A stretch of DNA of 64,000 nucleotides, taken from positions 1 through 64,000 of the forward strand of contig JAEMQS010000006.1 in NCBI GenBank assembly GCA_016463765.1, in the 5' to 3' direction. The notes under the pieces were generated by a model, which was given only the letters and a program-made list of their open reading frames with translations, made no database searches and was not told the origin of the DNA. Shown piece after piece: positions 1 to 9,070 of the stretch. Every line of letters starts with the position of its first letter. Position 1 is the first letter of the stretch. Source of the DNA: Solirubrobacteraceae bacterium (GTDB taxonomy: Bacteria; Actinomycetota; Thermoleophilia; Solirubrobacterales; Solirubrobacteraceae). The translations under genes and the position numbers were made by a program.

Positions 1-10
1 CGCTGGCCAT
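1..10 (-). CDS. Start of a gene running off the left edge (3 codons)
   Basis: On the minus strand an ATG at 10..8 (reading M-A-S) is preceded by GGAGG with a 10-base spacer. This looks like a true ribosome binding site, so a gene probably starts here and continues left. Only three codons are inside the window, so nothing can be said about its product. Confidence 0.35.
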
Positions 11-186
11 GTGAGCCGATCCTCCGGTGATAACGCCCGTACTCGTTGGCCGAAACGCCTTCTTTCGGCCCGGTCGAGGCGGAACGTAGCACGCTGAACG
101 GCCAATTCTGGTGAAGTGCTGTGAACACCTCCCGGCGGTCCAAACGGACCGTGCAGGCGGTCGGAACAGACCGGCGCGGACGGGTG

Positions 187-1752
187 CTACATGCCGCCGC
201 GGCGCAGCATGTGCGGCACGGTGCGGAGCAGGATCTTCACGTCGGTCCAGAGCGACCAGTTCGCGACGTAGAGGTAGTCGATCTTGACCATCTCGTGCAG
301 CGGGATCCGCGAGGAGCCGAGGATCTGCCAGTGCCCGGTCATGCCGGGGGTGAGGTGCAGGCGACGGCGCCGCCAGCCCTCGATCTTGCTGTCCTCGTCG
401 AGCACGAGCGGGCGCGGGCCCACCAGGCTCATCTCACCGCGGAAGACGTTGAACAGCTGCGGCAGCTCGTCGAGCGAGGTCTTGCGCAGCAGCCGGCCGA
501 CGCGGGTGATCCGCGGGTCGTTCTCGATCTTGAACAGGCCGCCGCCGGCCTCGTTCTGATCGCGCAGGCCGTCTTTGAGGTCCTCGGCGTTGGCGACCAT
601 GGTCCGGAACTTCATGACCTCGAAGGTCTCGCCGTTGCGGCCCACGCGGACCTGGCGGAAGAGGATGGGGCCGCGCGAGTCGATCCGCACCGCGGCCGCG
701 ATGACCGCGAGGATCGGCGACACCGCGAGCAGACCGAGCGTCGAGCCGACGAGGTCCATCGTCCGCTTGACCATGAGCGACGAGCGGCTCATCCCGAAGT
801 TCCGGACGCCGAGCACGGTGACGCCGTCGAGCTCGTCGAAGACGACCGAGGAGCCGACGACCTCGAACATGCGCGGCAGCAGGCTCACGCGCACGCCCAG
901 GCTCTTCACGGTCCGGACCATGTCGAGGACGTACTCGCTGTCGGCCTGACGCGGCGCGAGGATCACGCGGTGCACGTCGCGGTCGGAGATCGCCTGTTCG
1001 ACACGGCGCAGCGTCCGGCGGTGATCGTGGTCCTCGTCCAGCGGGACGGTGCCGACGAGCACGGCGTTGACCGAGTGCGCGGTGCCGAGCTTGCGGTCGA
1101 TCTCGACGGCGACGTCGGAGCCGCCGACGACCAGGCAGCGCTCCTCGCGCGTGGTGCGGCTGACGACGGCGCGCGTGAGCCAGCGGCCGACGATCGCGAA
1201 GGTGAACAGGCAGAGCCACAGGCCGAGGACCTGGTCATGGCCGAGCCGGCCGTCGACGAACACGCTCTCGCCCAGCCAGAAGACGAGCGTGCAGATCGTG
1301 GACAGCTGGAAGAGCTGTGGTGTCTCGTCGAGCGTGGTCTTGCGCAGCAGGAGCTCGTCGCGGTCGTACAGACCGAGGATCTTCGCGGCCACGACGACCA
1401 TCGGGATCGCGAGCAGCGTCAGGCCCGAGACGTAGTCACTGCCGAGGACGAAGATGGACACCGTCAGCGCGAGCGTCGCCGCCAGCGCGTCGGACCAGGC
1501 CAGCGCGATGCGGTAGGTGTGCTCGCGGCGCCGGACCTCGCCCTTGACCGGTCCCTCGAAGATGGCGCCCGCCATCCGGAACCAGCCCTGCGAGCGGTTG
1601 CGCCGCGCGTTCCCGGAGCGACGGGAAACGGGTGCAGGATGCTCCGCCGCGCCGTGGCGGCGTTCACCCTTCGTTTCTGCAGCCCTCGTCGTCGTCTCCA
1701 CGCTCACGCCTCGACGCACCCCCCAGTGAGGTCGATTCCCCTGTGTTCCCAT
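187..1752 (-). CDS. Exopolysaccharide polyprenyl-glycosylphosphotransferase (bacterial sugar transferase)
   Basis: Membrane enzyme expected to transfer a sugar-1-phosphate from a nucleotide sugar to undecaprenyl phosphate, starting a repeat unit of an extracellular polysaccharide. The N-terminal third holds several hydrophobic segments (about residues 82-210), followed by a Rossmann-like CoA-binding-type region around [12 protein letters not shown]. The C-terminal catalytic domain (about 320-521) has the family motifs [29 protein letters not shown] and SLVGPRP. At 521 residues it matches WcaJ/WbaP-type proteins. The start is uncertain: the first 59 residues are basic and low in hydrophobicity, and M60 (near 1575) or an internal GTG could be the true start. 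It lies head to head with a second enzyme of the same family. Confidence 0.88.
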   Translation of the reverse strand: MGTQGNRPHWGVRRGVSVETTTRAAETKGERRHGAAEHPAPVSRRSGNARRNRSQGWFRMAGAIFEGPVKGEVRRREHTYRIALAWSDALAATLALTVSIFVLGSDYVSGLTLLAIPMVVVAAKILGLYDRDELLLRKTTLDETPQLFQLSTICTLVFWLGESVFVDGRLGHDQVLGLWLCLFTFAIVGRWLTRAVVSRTTREERCLVVGGSDVAVEIDRKLGTAHSVNAVLVGTVPLDEDHDHRRTLRRVEQAISDRDVHRVILAPRQADSEYVLDMVRTVKSLGVRVSLLPRMFEVVGSSVVFDELDGVTVLGVRNFGMSRSSLMVKRTMDLVGSTLGLLAVSPILAVIAAAVRIDSRGPILFRQVRVGRNGETFEVMKFRTMVANAEDLKDGLRDQNEAGGGLFKIENDPRITRVGRLLRKTSLDELPQLFNVFRGEMSLVGPRPLVLDEDSKIEGWRRRRLHLTPGMTGHWQILGSSRIPLHEMVKIDYLYVANWSLWTDVKILLRTVPHMLRRGGM

Positions 1753-2414
1753 CGGCGCCCCGGCTCTCTATCTCGACGCCCGCGTGTCCGTCATGGACTC
1801 ACGTGCATCCCCCCAACCGGGACTACCTCTCGTAGCGATGCCAGTCCGTCAACCAGCAGCGCAGCGAGCTTACGCTTGGTAGTTCTACCGACACATCCGA
1901 CATTCGTCCACAAATTGCCTGGATTGCTCCGACCAACGGGCCAGCGACCAGCCCCTGCGAGCGGCTACGCAGACCGCGAGCGCCGCGCGCCGACAGGCGT
2001 TTCGCAGACGCTCGACCGGCGGCGGCTGACCGGCCGGCGGCGCCGGAACCGGCGACGGGTCGTCTCGCCGCACTGCTCGGCGGCCTCGCGGTCGGCGCGC
2101 TGCGCCGCCGCACACAGGCTGACCACGCCCAGGGCCAGGGTCAGCCAGACAATGCCGAGGAGGAGCAGGACTTCCATGGGCTGGGATCGTTGTTCGGCAC
2201 GGTGGCCGTGGTGCTGGAGACCCGGGACATGACGAGGCCGCACTGTGCGGGAATTCGCAGGCTGAGAGCACCCGCGAACGCAACAATGCACCCCGCTTCG
2301 GACAGCATGTTCGTGACAGACGGCACGCACCGGGGACGGGGTCCGACAGCCGTCGCGCTCGAACGTTCGCCCGCCGAACTACAGAAGGCCGCGAGCCATA
2401 CCGATTGCATACTC
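1753..2414. other. Intergenic region between two divergent sugar transferases
   Basis: About 660 bases containing one small ORF that may be real (1965..2177, minus). The rest shows no protein-like reading frame. A short palindrome, GGTAGTTCTACC, lies near 1888 and could be a regulatory site. I looked for c-di-GMP and other known riboswitch cores and saw none. Confidence 0.5.
1965..2177 (-). CDS. Small single-pass membrane protein
   Basis: A 70-residue ORF within the longer track ORF, taken from the ATG at 2177. It begins with a strong hydrophobic helix (MEVLLLLGIVWLTLALGVV), followed by a highly basic arginine-rich tail. Small proteins of this shape are common in high-GC actinobacteria. No clear Shine-Dalgarno sequence is visible. 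The basic tail may be partly an artefact of GC-rich sequence, so the call is tentative. It is transcribed toward the first sugar transferase and may share its promoter region. Confidence 0.4.
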   Translation of the reverse strand: MEVLLLLGIVWLTLALGVVSLCAAAQRADREAAEQCGETTRRRFRRRRPVSRRRSSVCETPVGARRSRSA

Positions 2415-4055
2415 GTGGCCACCTGGTTGCCCCCCGATCCGCTCGATCCTCCCGAGGTGTCCGCTTCCGCCCGCCGCGGTGACGTACCTCAGGCGCCTCC
2501 CGCCACATCGCTGCCGCTCGGCGGCGCGGGAGCGGGCACCATCCTTCCGCCGGCCCGGCCGGCCGGAGATCTGTTCGAGGGCGCGGCGTGGACGCTGGTC
2601 AGCGTGCTCACGGACGCCGTGGCGCTCGCCGCGGCCGTGATCGCCGCCGCCCGTCTGGCCGGTGCCGCCACGCCGTCGACGACCGCCCTCGGGCTGCTCG
2701 CCATCGTGGTGGCCGTGACCGTCCTGCGCATGGGCGCTCGCGGCATGTACGGGGCGCGCCCCGCCCGCATGCCCCTGAGCGACCAGCTCGTCCTCGTCTT
2801 CTCCTCGGTCGGCGGGGCGGCGCTCCTCGCCCTCGCGGGGGCAGCGATCGCCGACGCCACCCGCGTCGACGTGCTCACCGTCACCTGGGCCTGGTGCACG
2901 GCGACCCTCGCGCTCACCGCAGGCCGTTCCCTGCTGTGGGCAGCACGCCGCCATGCCCGCCGCCGAGGCCGCAGCGGGAAGCGCACGATCATCGTGGGCG
3001 CCGGCGAGATCGGCGCGCAACTCGCCGAGCGGCTCATCGACACGCCCGAGCTCGGTCTCATCCCGATCGGCTTCGTCGACGGCAACCCCCCGCAGTCCGG
3101 GCGGTTCGACGTGCTCCCGCCGCTGCTCGGCGCCCCCGACCGGCTCGACCAGATCGTCGTCGGCACCGGCGCAGAACACGTCATCTTCGCGTTCACGCGC
3201 GAACCGGACTCGGTGGTGCTGCCGCTGCTGCGCCGCTGCCAGCGGCTCGGGATCGAGGTCTCCGTCGTCCCCCGCCTGTTCGAGAACGTCAACGACCGCC
3301 AGTGGGTCGAACACGTCGGCGGCCTGCCGCTCATCGAGCTGCGCCAGACCGACCCGCACGGCTGGCAGTTCGCCGCCAAGCACGCCTCGGATCGGCTCAT
3401 CGCGCTCGTCCTGGTCGTCCTGCTGGCCCCCGTCCTCGCGCTGCTCGCGCTCGGGACGCGCGCGTCGTCGCCCGGGCCGATCCTGTTCCGCCAGCGGCGC
3501 ATCGGCCGCGACGGCACGGAGTTCGACATCCTGAAGTTCCGCTCCATGCGCCTGGCGCCCAAGGAGACCGACCAGGTCTTCCAGGCGAAGGTCGCCCGTG
3601 CCGGGGTCGCCCCCGGCGGCGTCGAGGGACTCGACCGGCGCACGCCCTTCGGCGCGTTCATCCGCCGCACGTCGCTCGACGAGCTGCCGCAGCTGCTCAA
3701 CGTGCTCATGGGGCACATGAGCCTCGTCGGACCCCGTCCCGAGCGCCCGGAGTTCGTCGAGATGTTCGGCGAGGCGCTCAACCGCTACGACGACCGCCAC
3801 CTCGTCAAGTCCGGCATCACCGGCTGGGCCCAGGTTCACGGGCTGCGCGGGCAGACGTCGCTGGCCGAGCGCGTCGAGTGGGACAACTGGTACATCCAGA
3901 ACTGGTCGCTCTGGCTCGATGTGAAGATCCTCTTCCTGACCCCGCTGGCTGTGCTCCGCGCCCCGGACGAGCCCAGGGTCACGGACACGCCCACCCCCGG
4001 CACGGCCGAGGCGGATCAGCCCGCAACCCTGGAGGCCCGATGGAAGGCGAGCTGA
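2415..4055 (+). CDS. Exopolysaccharide polyprenyl-glycosylphosphotransferase, second copy
   Basis: Second sugar transferase of the WcaJ/WbaP type, presumed to load the first sugar phosphate onto undecaprenyl phosphate. After a proline-rich leader come four or five hydrophobic segments, a Rossmann-like region (IIVGAGEIGAQLAERL), and the catalytic domain with [45 protein letters not shown] and GWAQVHGLRG. The track ORF opens at 2190, but its first 75 residues do not look like protein, so I chose the GTG at 2415; the start remains open. The 3' end overlaps the next gene by 16 bases, suggesting cotranscription with the histidine kinase. Confidence 0.85.
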   Translation: MATWLPPDPLDPPEVSASARRGDVPQAPPATSLPLGGAGAGTILPPARPAGDLFEGAAWTLVSVLTDAVALAAAVIAAARLAGAATPSTTALGLLAIVVAVTVLRMGARGMYGARPARMPLSDQLVLVFSSVGGAALLALAGAAIADATRVDVLTVTWAWCTATLALTAGRSLLWAARRHARRRGRSGKRTIIVGAGEIGAQLAERLIDTPELGLIPIGFVDGNPPQSGRFDVLPPLLGAPDRLDQIVVGTGAEHVIFAFTREPDSVVLPLLRRCQRLGIEVSVVPRLFENVNDRQWVEHVGGLPLIELRQTDPHGWQFAAKHASDRLIALVLVVLLAPVLALLALGTRASSPGPILFRQRRIGRDGTEFDILKFRSMRLAPKETDQVFQAKVARAGVAPGGVEGLDRRTPFGAFIRRTSLDELPQLLNVLMGHMSLVGPRPERPEFVEMFGEALNRYDDRHLVKSGITGWAQVHGLRGQTSLAERVEWDNWYIQNWSLWLDVKILFLTPLAVLRAPDEPRVTDTPTPGTAEADQPATLEARWKAS

Positions 4056-5716
4056 TCGCAGTCGTCGCCGTCGCCGCGCTCGCCATCGCCGCGATCGGCG
4101 CGCTCGCCTGGGCGCTCGGAGGCTGGCGCCGCGCGGACGTCCACGCCCGGGAGATCCTGCTCGGGGAGCGCGAGGCCGACCTGCAGGCGGCACGGTACGA
4201 GTCCGCCCTGCACCGTGACCGCGTCGAGGTGCTGCACCGCGCCGCCGACCGGCTGACGAGCGCCGCCCCGGACGACCGGCTGCCCGGCACGATCCTCGAA
4301 CTGCTGCTCGACGCCGTGCGCGCCCCCGCGGGGACGCTGCACCTCGTGCGCGAAGGCGATGTCGCGGCCCCGGCCGTCGCGGCCCAGGGGCTGAGCCCCG
4401 GCGTCCTGCCCACCATCCGCCTCGGCGACGGGCCCGCCGGCCACGCCTGGCGCGACGGGCGGATCGCGACGGGCGAGCACGATCTCGGCCACGCGATCGA
4501 CAGCCCGAACGGCACCGTCCCCGCGGTGTTCGAGGTCGCCGTGCCGCTGCGCGACGGCGATCGGGTCCTCGCGGTCGCCCGCCTCGTCAGCACGGACGAA
4601 CGCGGCTATGGCGCCGGCCAGCTCCTGACCGCCGAGAAGGTCGCCGCCCTAGGCGCCCTGGCCCTCGCCCACCGCGAGCTGCGGGCAGCCGCACTGCAGG
4701 CGACCCGCGTCAACGCCGCCGTCCTCGACGCCACCCCCGACGCGCTGGCGCTGCTGGCCGCCGACGGCACCGTCATCGTCGAGAACGAGCCGATGCGCGA
4801 GCTGCGCGCCGCGGGCGTCGAACCCGTCACCGACCTCCAGGCCGAGGGCGAGCTGCGCGACGAGCTGCCCAACCCGGCCGGGGACGGTGTGCTCCTGCGC
4901 TTCAGCACCCCGATGCGCGACGAGACCGGCACGCCGCTCGGACGGGTCGTCGTGCTGCGCGACATCACCGGCGAGCGGGAGTCCGAGCGCCTGAAGGACG
5001 AGTTCTTCGCCCTCGTCAGCCACGAGCTGCGCACCCCGCTGACGTCGATCATCGGCTACCTCGACCTCGTCCTCGACGACGGCGAGGGGCTCGACGCCGA
5101 CACCCAGCGCTTCCTCGAGGTCGTGCAGCGCAACGCGCGCCGGCTGCTGCGCCTGGTGGGTGACCTGCTCTTCGTCGCCCAGGTCGAGGCCGGGCAGCTG
5201 TCGCTCGAACAGACCCAGGTCGACCTCGGCCAGATCGCGGCCGAGGCGGTCGAGGCGGCCCGGCCTCGGGCCGAGGGCAACGGCGTGTCGCTCGTCCTCT
5301 CCGCCGAGCCGGCGCGGCCCCTCTCCGGCGACCGCGACCGCTTCGGGCAGATGCTCGACAACCTCATCGGCAACGCGGTGAAGTTCTCGCCCGACGGCGG
5401 CCACGTCGAGGTCTCCCTCTCCGACGAGGGCAACGCCGCGATCCTCGAAGTGCGCGACACCGGCATGGGCATCCCGCCCGAGGACCTCGACCGCCTGTTC
5501 GAGCGCTTCTTCCGGTCCTCGGACGCAACGCGGCGGGCGGTGCCCGGCGTGGGCCTCGGCCTCACGATCGTCAAGGCGATCGTCGACGCGCACGGCGGCA
5601 CCATCGAGGTCGCCAGCGACCCGCGGGAGGGCACGACCTTCCTCATCACGCTGCCCTACCGCTCGCGCCCGGAGCTGGACCTCGACGAGCCCGGAGCGCT
5701 GGAAGTCGGCCGGTAG
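4040..5716 (+). CDS. Membrane sensor histidine kinase with GAF and PAS-like regions
   Basis: Predicted 558-residue histidine kinase, starting at an ATG preceded by GGAGG at 4031. It has one N-terminal membrane helix (residues about 4-27), a GAF-like region (about 70-210), a PAS-like region (about 225-305) and a HisKA box FALVSHELRTPL with the phospho-accepting histidine near residue 333. The ATPase part shows the N box (DNLIGNAVKFSPDG), a G1 box (DTGMGIP), FERFFRS and GLGLTIVKAIVDAHGG. All catalytic motifs appear intact. It overlaps the sugar transferase upstream by 16 bases and converges on an OmpR-type regulator with two bases between the stop codons. Its pairing with that regulator is inferred from position. 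Confidence 0.9.
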   Translation: MEGELIAVVAVAALAIAAIGALAWALGGWRRADVHAREILLGEREADLQAARYESALHRDRVEVLHRAADRLTSAAPDDRLPGTILELLLDAVRAPAGTLHLVREGDVAAPAVAAQGLSPGVLPTIRLGDGPAGHAWRDGRIATGEHDLGHAIDSPNGTVPAVFEVAVPLRDGDRVLAVARLVSTDERGYGAGQLLTAEKVAALGALALAHRELRAAALQATRVNAAVLDATPDALALLAADGTVIVENEPMRELRAAGVEPVTDLQAEGELRDELPNPAGDGVLLRFSTPMRDETGTPLGRVVVLRDITGERESERLKDEFFALVSHELRTPLTSIIGYLDLVLDDGEGLDADTQRFLEVVQRNARRLLRLVGDLLFVAQVEAGQLSLEQTQVDLGQIAAEAVEAARPRAEGNGVSLVLSAEPARPLSGDRDRFGQMLDNLIGNAVKFSPDGGHVEVSLSDEGNAAILEVRDTGMGIPPEDLDRLFERFFRSSDATRRAVPGVGLGLTIVKAIVDAHGGTIEVASDPREGTTFLITLPYRSRPELDLDEPGALEVGR

Positions 5717-5718
5717 CC

Positions 5719-6414
5719 CTACGCGGGCCGGTACCGGTACCCGAACCCGCGCACGGTCTCGATCGGGACTGTCTCCCCGTCCTTCAGCGCGCCTTCGAGC
5801 TTGCGCCGGAGGTAGCCGACGTAGAGCTTGACCTGATCGGGCGCGACCGCCGTGCTGTCACCCCACACGAGGTCGAGCAGCTGGTCGCGGCTCAGCACCT
5901 GGTCGGTGTGGCGGACGAACGCGAGCAGCAGCCGGAACTCCAGCGGCGTCAGCTGGACGCTGGTCCCGCGGACGGTGACCTCCGCGTTGGCGACGTCGAC
6001 ACCGAGCAGATCGTCCTGGTAGGTCTCGCGCTCGGGCGGGCGCTGCGACGTGGCGCGCCGCAGCAGGGCGTTGATGCGGGCCAGCAGCTCCTGCCGGCCG
6101 AAGGGCTTCGTCACGTAGTCGTCCGCGCCGCCCTGCAGGCCGCGGACCTTCTCGAGCTCTGCGTTGGCGGCCGTGAGCATCACCACGGGGACGTCGGTGA
6201 GGTCGCGGACGCGCTCCAGCGTCTGCCACCCGTCGAGGTCGGGCATCGTGACGTCGAGCAGGATGATGTCCGGCCGCGCGTCGTAGAGGATCTTCAGGGC
6301 CTCGCGGCCGTCGCGCGCCTCGCGCACGAGGCAGCCGGCCCGTTCGAGCATCTCCCGCAGGAGGCCCCGGACATCAGGGTCGTCGTCAACGACCAGTACG
6401 CGCGCATCCCTCAC
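5719..6414 (-). CDS. OmpR/PhoB-family response regulator
   Basis: DNA-binding response regulator of about 231 residues. The receiver domain has the acidic pair (VVDDDPDVR), the phospho-acceptor aspartate in IILLDVTMPDLDG, the threonine/serine position in VVMLTAANAE, and the KPF lysine. The C-terminal winged helix ends with VRGFGYRYRP, typical of the OmpR group. I start at the GTG giving VRDARVLVVDDD, preceded by GAGAA; the track start at 6474 adds 20 unlikely residues. It lies tail to tail with the histidine kinase, its probable partner, and diverges from a small receiver-like gene. Confidence 0.9.
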   Translation of the reverse strand: MRDARVLVVDDDPDVRGLLREMLERAGCLVREARDGREALKILYDARPDIILLDVTMPDLDGWQTLERVRDLTDVPVVMLTAANAELEKVRGLQGGADDYVTKPFGRQELLARINALLRRATSQRPPERETYQDDLLGVDVANAEVTVRGTSVQLTPLEFRLLLAFVRHTDQVLSRDQLLDLVWGDSTAVAPDQVKLYVGYLRRKLEGALKDGETVPIETVRGFGYRYRPA

Positions 6415-6475
6415 GCCGTTCTCATACCAGATGGCTCCGTCGGTCACGCCCGGTCGGGGCACCCTCACAGGCACG

Positions 6476-6847
6476 ATGGCACGGATCTATCTGAGCGAGC
6501 CGAACCTGGAAACGCGCGATCTTCTCGCGCATCTGGTGACCCGGCTGGGCCACGACCTCGTCGACGCCGACGCAGACGTGGTCCTCGTCGAACCCGTCGT
6601 CGACGGCCCGGGTGCCGTGGGCCTGGCGCGGCGCGGGTCCCCGCACGCCCGCGTCGTCGTGTGCTCCATCGCGCTGCACGACCGCAGGCAGCTTGCGGAC
6701 CTCGGCGCCGACGCCTTCCTGCTCAAGCCGTTCGGCCGCGCCGAACTGGCCGCGGCGATCGCCGGCGATCACGACGCCGACCAGACGGCGGGCGGATCGA
6801 CGAGCAGCTCCCGGAGCCTGCCGGGCGCCAGCGGCCGCGCGAAGTGA
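6476..6847 (+). CDS. Stand-alone degenerate receiver-domain protein
   Basis: A 123-residue protein from the ATG at 6476. It has a receiver-like pattern: MARIYLSEPN at strand 1, DVVLVEPV at strand 3, VVVCSIALHD at strand 4 and a C-terminal LLKPFGRAEL. The usual acidic pair (DD) and the phosphorylatable aspartate appear to be missing, so it may act as a phosphorylation-independent adaptor. Its last 79 bases are antisense to the end of the EAL gene, and the final 25 residues are not receiver-like. It diverges from the OmpR regulator with about 60 bases between. The gene is plausible rather than certain. Confidence 0.6.
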   Translation: MARIYLSEPNLETRDLLAHLVTRLGHDLVDADADVVLVEPVVDGPGAVGLARRGSPHARVVVCSIALHDRRQLADLGADAFLLKPFGRAELAAAIAGDHDADQTAGGSTSSSRSLPGASGRAK

Positions 6848-8181
6848 AAGCCCTGGCCGTGGGCGCAGCGCAGCGCTGAGAGCCGCCGCAGCTGCTGCGG
6901 GCTCTCCACCCCCTCGGCGACGACCGTGAGCCCGAGCGCGGTCGCCATGTGGATGATCGCGGCGACCAGCAGGGCGTCCTCGCCCTCGTCGGACCGGCCC
7001 AGTGAGGCGACGAACGACCGGTCGACCTTGATCGCGTCGAAGCGCAGCCGCTTGAGCTGCGCCAGCGAGGCGTAGCCGGTGCCGAAGTCGTCGAGCACGA
7101 GGCGCACCCCGAGGCGGCGCAGGCGTGCCAGCGCGGCCTCGGCGGCCTCGGCGTCGCTGTCGTCGACGAGCGAGCTCTCGGTGATCTCCAGCGCCAGCAG
7201 CCCGGGCGGCAGGCCGCTGTCGCGCAGCGCCGCCTTGACCGTCTCCTCGAGCGCGTCCGGGCGGCTGAGCTGGCGCGCGGACAGGTTGACGGCCAGTTCG
7301 AGGGGCGGCGGATCGCCGTCACCCCCGCGCCACGCGGCCGCCTGCATCGTCGCGTGACGCAGGACCCACGCCCCCACGCTGCGGATCAGACCCGATTCCT
7401 CGGCGATGTCGACGAACTGGTCGGGCCCGATGAGGCCCAGCCGCGGGTGCTGCCAGCGCACGAGGGCCTCGACCCCCACGATGCGCCCCTCGCGCAGGCC
7501 GATGATCGGTTGGTACTCCAGGCGCAGCTCGTCGCGCTCGACGGCGGTGCGCAGCTCGTTCTCGATCTGCAGCCGGTCGACCAGCCGCTCGCGCATCTGG
7601 GCGTCGAAGATCTCGTGCCGCATCCCGCCCCGGCGCTTGGCGCGATCCAGCGCGCTGTTGGCGTCGGCCAGAAGGTCTCCGGGACGGCGGTGCCCGTCGC
7701 GAGCGAGCGCCACGCCCGCGCTGACGGTCAGGACGAACTGGCGGTCACCCGTGCCCATGGGCTCGTCGAGCGTCGAGAGCAGGCGGGTGGCGACGTCGTG
7801 CACCGCCCGCTCGGACTCGAGCTGCACGCAGAGCACCGCGAACTCGTCGGCACCGACCCGGGAGAGCGTGTCACCGGGCCGCAGCACCGCCCGCAGCCGG
7901 CGGGAGAGCTCGACGAGCGCCGCGTCGCCGCCCTCGCTGCCGAGCCAGTCGTTCAGGCGCCCGAAGCGGTCGACGTCGATCTGGATGACCGCGGTCACCG
8001 ACGGGTGGCGCAGGGCGAGGGCCAGGGCGTGGTCGAGGCGGTCGAGGAGCAGCTCGCGGTTCGGCAGGCCGGTGAGCGGGTCGTACATCCCCTGGCGGTG
8101 CAGCGCGCGCTCGAGGTCGGCAATGCGCCGCTCGCGGGCCCGCAGCGCGGCCCGCAGCAGCTGGAGCTCGTCCTCGGTCAC
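6769..8181 (-). CDS. GGDEF/EAL cyclic-di-GMP signalling protein
   Basis: A 470-residue protein started at GTG 8181, with a short N-terminal coiled coil, a GGDEF domain (about 35-195) and an EAL domain (about 210-465). The GGDEF signature reads GADEF, with an RPGD inhibitory-site motif five residues before it, so cyclase activity is doubtful. The EAL domain keeps all expected residues: EALVRW, NLSARQL, EITES, DDFGTGYASL, KVDRSFV and VAEGVES. The likely activity is c-di-GMP hydrolysis, with the GGDEF domain sensing GTP or c-di-GMP. There is no membrane helix, so it is probably cytosolic. The c-di-GMP connection fits the nearby exopolysaccharide genes, but a link is only inferred. Confidence 0.9.
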   Translation of the reverse strand: MTEDELQLLRAALRARERRIADLERALHRQGMYDPLTGLPNRELLLDRLDHALALALRHPSVTAVIQIDVDRFGRLNDWLGSEGGDAALVELSRRLRAVLRPGDTLSRVGADEFAVLCVQLESERAVHDVATRLLSTLDEPMGTGDRQFVLTVSAGVALARDGHRRPGDLLADANSALDRAKRRGGMRHEIFDAQMRERLVDRLQIENELRTAVERDELRLEYQPIIGLREGRIVGVEALVRWQHPRLGLIGPDQFVDIAEESGLIRSVGAWVLRHATMQAAAWRGGDGDPPPLELAVNLSARQLSRPDALEETVKAALRDSGLPPGLLALEITESSLVDDSDAEAAEAALARLRRLGVRLVLDDFGTGYASLAQLKRLRFDAIKVDRSFVASLGRSDEGEDALLVAAIIHMATALGLTVVAEGVESPQQLRRLSALRCAHGQGFHFARPLAPGRLRELLVDPPAVWSAS

Positions 8182-8258
8182 CGCCGCGCTCCCGGCCCAG
8201 GGGCGAGCGGGCCGCTCGCGGCGACGACGACGAGCAGAAGCAGACCGGTCCGTGGCAC
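8178..8258 (-). CDS. Possible 26-residue leader peptide upstream of the GGDEF/EAL gene
   Basis: A GTG-initiated ORF at 8258 encodes a short peptide with a hydrophobic run (GLLLLVVVAAS) and stops at a TGA that overlaps the GTG start of the GGDEF/EAL gene in a GTGA arrangement. It is absent from the track because of its length. It could be a translationally coupled leader, or a chance frame in GC-rich DNA. No Shine-Dalgarno sequence is evident. Confidence 0.2.
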   Translation of the reverse strand: MPRTGLLLLVVVAASGPLAPGPGARR

Positions 8259-8352
8259 AGTGGCCTCGTTCGCCGCAAGTGGCGCCTCCCCTGCGCAGCG
8301 CGCGTGTGTGGTCAGGCACGCAGCGGCGGGTACCGCGCGGGACCAGTGCGGC

Positions 8353-9066
8353 TCAGCCCAGCTCGGCGATCTGCTGACGCGCGACGGCGGCCAGGACGCG
8401 CTCCACGGCCTCGTCCAGATCGTCGGTCAGCAGCACGCGGTCGAGGTCCTGTTCGCTGATGCGGTGAAAGCCGAGGAGCTCGTCGCGCATCCAGCGCACC
8501 AGCCCGCCCCAGTGATCGCTCCCGATGAGGATCACCGGGAAGTCCTTGATCTTCTGGGTCTGGATGAGCGTCAGGCACTCGAAGAGCTCGTCGAGCGTCC
8601 CGAACCCGCCCGGCAGCGCGAGGTAGGCGCTGGCGTAGCGCACGAACATGACCTTGCGGCAGAAGAAGTAGTGGAAGTGGACCTCGAGGTCGACGTAGCG
8701 GTTGACGCGCTCCTCGGCGGGCAGGTCGATCGTCAGGCCGACCGAGAGGGCCTGGGCCTCGCGGGCGCCCTTGTTGGCCGCCTCCATCGCGCCCGGCCCG
8801 CCGCCGGTGATGACCGCGAGTCCGGCCTCGCCGAGCTTGCGGCCCAGCTCCACGGACCGGTGGTACTCCGGGTGGTCGATCGCCGTCCGCGCCGATCCGA
8901 ACACCGATGCCGCGGGGCTCACGTGCGTCAGTGCTGCGAACCCCCGTCGCAGTTCGTCGGCCATGCGCGCGACCCGCTGCTCGTCGGTCAGCTCGCTGAC
9001 GACGCGCAGCTCCTCGGCGCGGATGACCTCTTCGTCGGGGGTGAGCGGGCGGCGCGGTTCAGTCAC
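8353..9066 (-). CDS. LOG-family (lysine decarboxylase-like) protein
   Basis: A 237-residue protein, taken from the GTG at 9066. It carries the family signatures ITGGGPGAMEAANKGA and PGGFGTLDELFE. Members of this family are usually nucleotide 5'-monophosphate phosphoribohydrolases (cytokinin-activating LOG type), although annotation as lysine decarboxylase is widespread and mostly wrong. The fold is cytosolic and Rossmann-like. It starts four bases after the stop of the M20 peptidase gene, so the two are probably one operon. The physiological substrate cannot be told from sequence. Confidence 0.88.
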   Translation of the reverse strand: MTEPRRPLTPDEEVIRAEELRVVSELTDEQRVARMADELRRGFAALTHVSPAASVFGSARTAIDHPEYHRSVELGRKLGEAGLAVITGGGPGAMEAANKGAREAQALSVGLTIDLPAEERVNRYVDLEVHFHYFFCRKVMFVRYASAYLALPGGFGTLDELFECLTLIQTQKIKDFPVILIGSDHWGGLVRWMRDELLGFHRISEQDLDRVLLTDDLDEAVERVLAAVARQQIAELG

Positions 9067-9070
9067 GGGC

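Noticed and set aside
121-2232. 703-residue plus-strand ORF
   Set aside because: It is antisense to the sugar transferase gene, lacks hydrophobic or domain patterns, and shows the arginine/aspartate/histidine-rich look of a shadow frame in GC-rich DNA.
2588-4039. Upstream part of the 1042-residue ORF ending at 5716
   Set aside because: It is out of frame with the real sugar transferase and not protein-like; only the part from ATG 4040 is the histidine kinase.
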